From Dolomedes plantarius (taxonomy: Eukaryota; Arthropoda; Arachnida; Araneae; Dolomedidae): DNA of 64,000 nt. The translations under genes were made by a program, and so were the position numbers. The stretch spans positions 97,187,104-97,251,103 of the forward strand of contig OU015490.1 of NCBI GenBank assembly GCA_907164885.2, read 5' to 3'. The notes under the pieces are model-generated. The model was not told where the DNA came from. It made no database searches and saw only the letters and a program-made list of their open reading frames with translations. Shown one piece after another: positions 60,869 through 64,000 of the stretch (positions are counted from its first letter, which is position 1; each line of letters begins with the position of its first letter).

Positions 60869-61424
60869 GGGGCGGGGCCGCATAAAAAATATCTAAAAAA
60901 TATTCCAAAGTTTCACGAAATAGCGATAAAGTGTTTTCCAAACAAAATAAAAAATTAATTACACATGGAAACATTTTTAAAACTTTAATTTATCCTTTTA
61001 AACATGGAGAAATCTTCAAAATGTACATAATTTGATATTATTCGTCGTAGTCCTAAACGGGCATATTCTTCTGCTGAACTGGTTCGCAATTGCTTTCGTC
61101 ACTTGTAGATATTAGAGTAGATTTATTTTTTATTTTCTTGAACTCTGTGATAAGTTTTTGTGACGACGGTCGTTTGATCAGCTGCTTGTAAACGTCGCGA
61201 TCGCCAGATATACACGATCGAAGTTCTTTTTAGAATTTCAAACTTGTTTTGGAATTGTTATCTATTTTTAAAAAAAAGGCTTTTCCTATTTCCTGCAAAA
61301 CTGGATCAAAATAATATCAATAATTGATCTCGATACATATTCATATACCGCATAAAAAATCGTTCAAAACAAATCGCACAAAAAATCGCATAAAAAAAAA
61401 CCCGCACAACAACAAGTTTGACCG
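60472..61424. mobile_element. pogo/Tigger-type element
   Basis: The left end CAGTAAAACCTGTTTTTGTG and the reverse-complemented right end CGGTCAAACTTGTTGTTGTG align over about 24 bp. TA flanks are at 60470-60471 and 61425-61426. The body includes the second unit of the tandem duplication and a coding-like tail on the minus strand. Confidence 0.6.
61053..61226 (-). pseudogene. possible Tigger-type transposase C-terminal tail
   Basis: The minus-strand open frame reads SCISGDRDVYKQLIKRPSSQ, KLITEFKKIKNKSTLI, STSDESNCEP and VQQKNMPV, then a stop. Composition is hydrophilic and lysine-rich, with better coding character than the surroundings. Placement inside a pogo-type element near one terminus suggests the C-terminal tail of a CENP-B-like transposase, where motifs such as QxxITxFFK are common. 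No catalytic or HTH region can be read elsewhere in the element, and I cannot confirm the family from this piece alone. Confidence 0.4.
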
Positions 61425-61561
61425 TACCTTCTGCTGCTACGAAAATTCCAATCGGTTAATTATTGTTACTCCCGTTGTGCACAACAGAAATCACGGATAC
61501 CTTTATCGAAAACCCAGTATATCATATTTACATGTATGTGCATCTGCTAAAACTCATTTTA

Positions 61562-62072
61562 CACCTATACCTCGCTATACCACCGCTCTTTATACGGCAT
61601 TTCGCTATAACGGTATTTTCTAATTATGGCACTCAATCGATTTACGGCCCACAATGTTTCGTTACGGCCGCATCAGCGGATAGGGATGATGGCAGCATAT
61701 TATAGCTTAGTGACTCTTCATGTTAATGTTCATCATTACATTAAAACAGTTTTTAAACATTTTAATTTTATGTTTTTAATTATATGTTTGCATATGTACT
61801 TATGGTTTCACTTGATTTTTGTTTATGTTTATTTTTTTAATTTCTGTTTACTATTACATTGTTTTGCACTTTTATTTTTATCAAGCATTTTTATAGGAAA
61901 TAGAAAGAATAAAATGCTTTATGAACTAAAAACTATATTTTTATAAAATATTGGAACAGGTACAATTCAATTTCTATGGGTCTGTATCAAAATAATGAAT
62001 TCGTTATACGGCTTTTGGCTTTATGGCCAACTTTTCCGGAATTTATCTAGGCCGTAAAGCGGGGTATGGGTG
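61562..62072. mobile_element. pogo/Tigger-like MITE
   Basis: The left end CACCTATACCTCGCTATACC and the reverse-complemented right end CACCCATACCCCGCTTTACG pair over about 20 bp. TA lies at 61560-61561 on the left and TG at 62073-62074 on the right. Inside, ACGGC-containing blocks (TTATACGGCATTTCGCTATA, TTACGGCCGC) repeat near both ends. Open frames at 61463-61946 are low-complexity and unlikely to be coding. Confidence 0.6.
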
Positions 62073-63569
62073 TGCAAGCTACATTTTGAATTCTAGTTTA
62101 ATAAATTTTTAAGACGTCAGACGAATATTGAAATAAAAGTTTTGCAACTATGCCCTTTCAGAACAGTTGTAAATATCGATTTTGGGGGAAAAGGTGTATA
62201 TATGTATATTGAAATATTAATATTTTCATCTTGTCGAAAAACATTTCAAAATAAAAATTAATAATAAATAACCTTCCTTAAATTGTATTACCTATAAATA
62301 TTCTTAATGCACATAAAGGCAGTTCTAACGTCAGAAATTTGCTTTTTGGAGAAACGGGAAAAAATGAATACTGAATAACACAAGAATTTGCTTTCATACA
62401 TCAAAAATATGTTCGTGAAGATGATGTGAATCAGCTATTTCCTTAGTATAAGGGAATGGAATATTTATGAAATAGTGAAGCATTGCTTATTGTACTATTT
62501 TCCAGATTACCCTAGATAACAAATCTTAGAGAGTATTTTAAAAGAGAATAACTCTCGGTAAAGCATTTAAAAATTTCAACGTTATAAACTTTAAATTTTT
62601 AAATATTCTTCTGCAAAACGACAGAAAGGGTCTAGAAAATTTTCCAAAATATATTCTCTGTTGTATCTACTATCTCATTTCTATTGTTGATCTCTAAGCC
62701 CAATTACGATACAGAATAAGATTTTTCAAGCACATATTCTTATGTACACCCACGCAAGATATAGCATTGCGAAAAACGTTTCCTTTGTGTTACATAAACA
62801 TTTCTACCTGTTCATACTTCACATAAGGGGTCAGGTAACTTTTAAAGACCAAGAGACTCGACTACCATATCGCTGTTTTCAGTCATCAGTAGTTACTAAA
62901 ATCATTTATTCAGAAATACGGAAATTTTACTGTGAGCAAAACTATCTTTCTTCTTTAGAAATATGGCTCTCAATTTGTTCTATTTTGAAGAGAAATTTTT
63001 TCATTGTTTAAAAATTTAACCATTGTTCTTTTGCGCGCATGATGTCACAAGAACTGTTTGCTAGAATACAATAAAATTTTACACACGTTCAATATAAACA
63101 TGTATCAATGAAATAACGAACAATTATGTCATTCCCACTATAAAAATTTGAATTGCAGGAAAATTTATCGAAAAAATTTAAGAAATTATATAAAAAATAA
63201 TTTTTTTCTTCTATGAAGAACTGAGAATTTTGATTTCAACGTTCATCATTTTAAAGATATATTATATAATTTAACTTTAAAATAAAAAAAAATATGTATA
63301 TTCATTAATATACGGACGCAAGTCTGCACGCAATGACATGACATTGAAAAAAACAATAGTTGAAATTTTTAAAAAATCAAAATTTAGCGAGAAAATCAAG
63401 CTAGAAGAAATCAAGCTAGGCCCTATTTATAAAGACGAAAGTGTGTTTAACTCACACTCAAATTTTCATATTCTTTAATAAAAGATTTTCATAACTACTG
63501 ATGATTTAATTTAGGGATATCTTTGTCGAGTTACTTAGCTTTTAAAAGGCACCTGACCCCATAAAAACA

Positions 63570-63576
<7 letters not shown>
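62073..63576. other. unassigned AT-rich DNA
   Basis: An 89-codon frame (62742-63011) lacks recognisable motifs. No repeat supported. Confidence 0.35.

Positions 63577-63641
<65 letters not shown>
63577..63641. repeat. (TA)n microsatellite
   Basis: About 65 bp of TA repeat at the 5' side of repeat A copy 3. Confidence 0.95.
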
Positions 63642-63642
<1 letters not shown>

Positions 63643-64000
63643 GCACAGACCAAACCGCTGGCCCTAAAGTGCTAAAATTTTGCATGGCTATTCTTCTTAT
63701 AGTATAGGGGTGCAATAAGAGAGATTTTTAGAAAAATTATTCACAAGCGTTCTGTAAGCCACTCAGTGCCATCTTCTTATAGTTAAAGTCGTTCCGTCGT
63801 TCTTCTTGTAGTTTAGGGGTGCACTAAGAGAAATTCTTCTTATATATTTTTTTTAATTAAATGTTTAAGCTGTTTTTCTAACATTCTTAAAAGTTTGCAT
63901 TTAAAATAATAATGAGAAGGTTATAAAATTTATATCACTAGAAAGATCCTAAAAATTCCTTTAAAATAAAATAATTTTCGAATCTTTTCCTCCATTTTAT
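63642..64000 (+). mobile_element. repeat A (Helitron-like), copy 3, runs off the window
   Basis: Starts ACGCACAGACCAAACCGCTG and GCATGGCTATTCTTCTTATA, matching the 5' region of the Helitron at 49511-51094. The block CTTCTTATAGTxTAGGGGTGC is present twice (about 63692 and 63803), an internal tandem duplication not seen in the other copies. Confidence 0.7.

Overview
This window looks like a piece of an arthropod genome, most likely a spider. The assignment rests on my memory of similar Tc1, hAT and non-LTR copies in spider assemblies and on the very AT-rich background; I could not search any database. I find no host protein-coding gene, rRNA or convincing tRNA gene. What can be recognised is almost entirely a graveyard of transposable elements, embedded in AT-rich unique-looking DNA and broken up by about twenty long (TA)n microsatellites.

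Layout. 0-10 kb: a foldback repeat, a Tigger-like end, a degraded multicopy gene fragment, a full-length dead Tc1 element (2944-4299), a 156-bp MITE, a pair of inverted ~355-bp repeats (5727-6087 and 9236-9587), a DD41D mariner-type element (7031-8335) and a TTAA-flanked MITE. 10-20 kb: a Tc1 3' half, a Helitron 3' end with the helicase C-terminus, an 811-bp long-TIR mariner-like element, a reverse transcriptase resembling Penelope-like elements (17540-18837, one frameshift), and a tRNA-type SINE with intact 9-bp target duplications (19241-19590). 20-31 kb: a non-LTR RNase H remnant, the best preserved Tc1 element (24492-25890, one frameshift), a possible hAT MITE, and a Gag-only LTR element on the minus strand (648-aa intact ORF, polypurine tract, 284-bp LTR) that runs into a 100-N assembly gap. 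31-46 kb: an orphan coding-like stretch, a second SINE copy, non-LTR 3' ends, a 512-bp mariner-like deletion derivative, a Tigger MITE, and a four-level nest around a 3.6-kb hAT element (39744-43351) with a perfect 8-bp duplication. 46-64 kb: a TTAA element holding another TTAA element holding a solo LTR, a non-autonomous Helitron holding a second LTR-like block, a second DD41D copy, more TTAA MITEs, an 838-bp hAT with a perfect 8-bp duplication and a recognisable BED zinc finger, and pogo/Tigger-type elements.

How the pieces relate. The clearest shared theme is a set of five sequence-unrelated non-coding families (called B to F here; nine copies, or ten with a partial) that share TTAA borders, a TTAAGG-type terminus and lengths of about 0.43-0.78 kb, consistent with mobilisation by one transposase type. 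A second theme is that many TA-targeting elements sit directly in or beside (TA)n arrays. Nothing here forms an operon or pathway; the coding pieces are transposases, reverse transcriptases, RNase H domains and one Gag, nearly all pseudogenes. Only the Gag ORF is intact over a long span.
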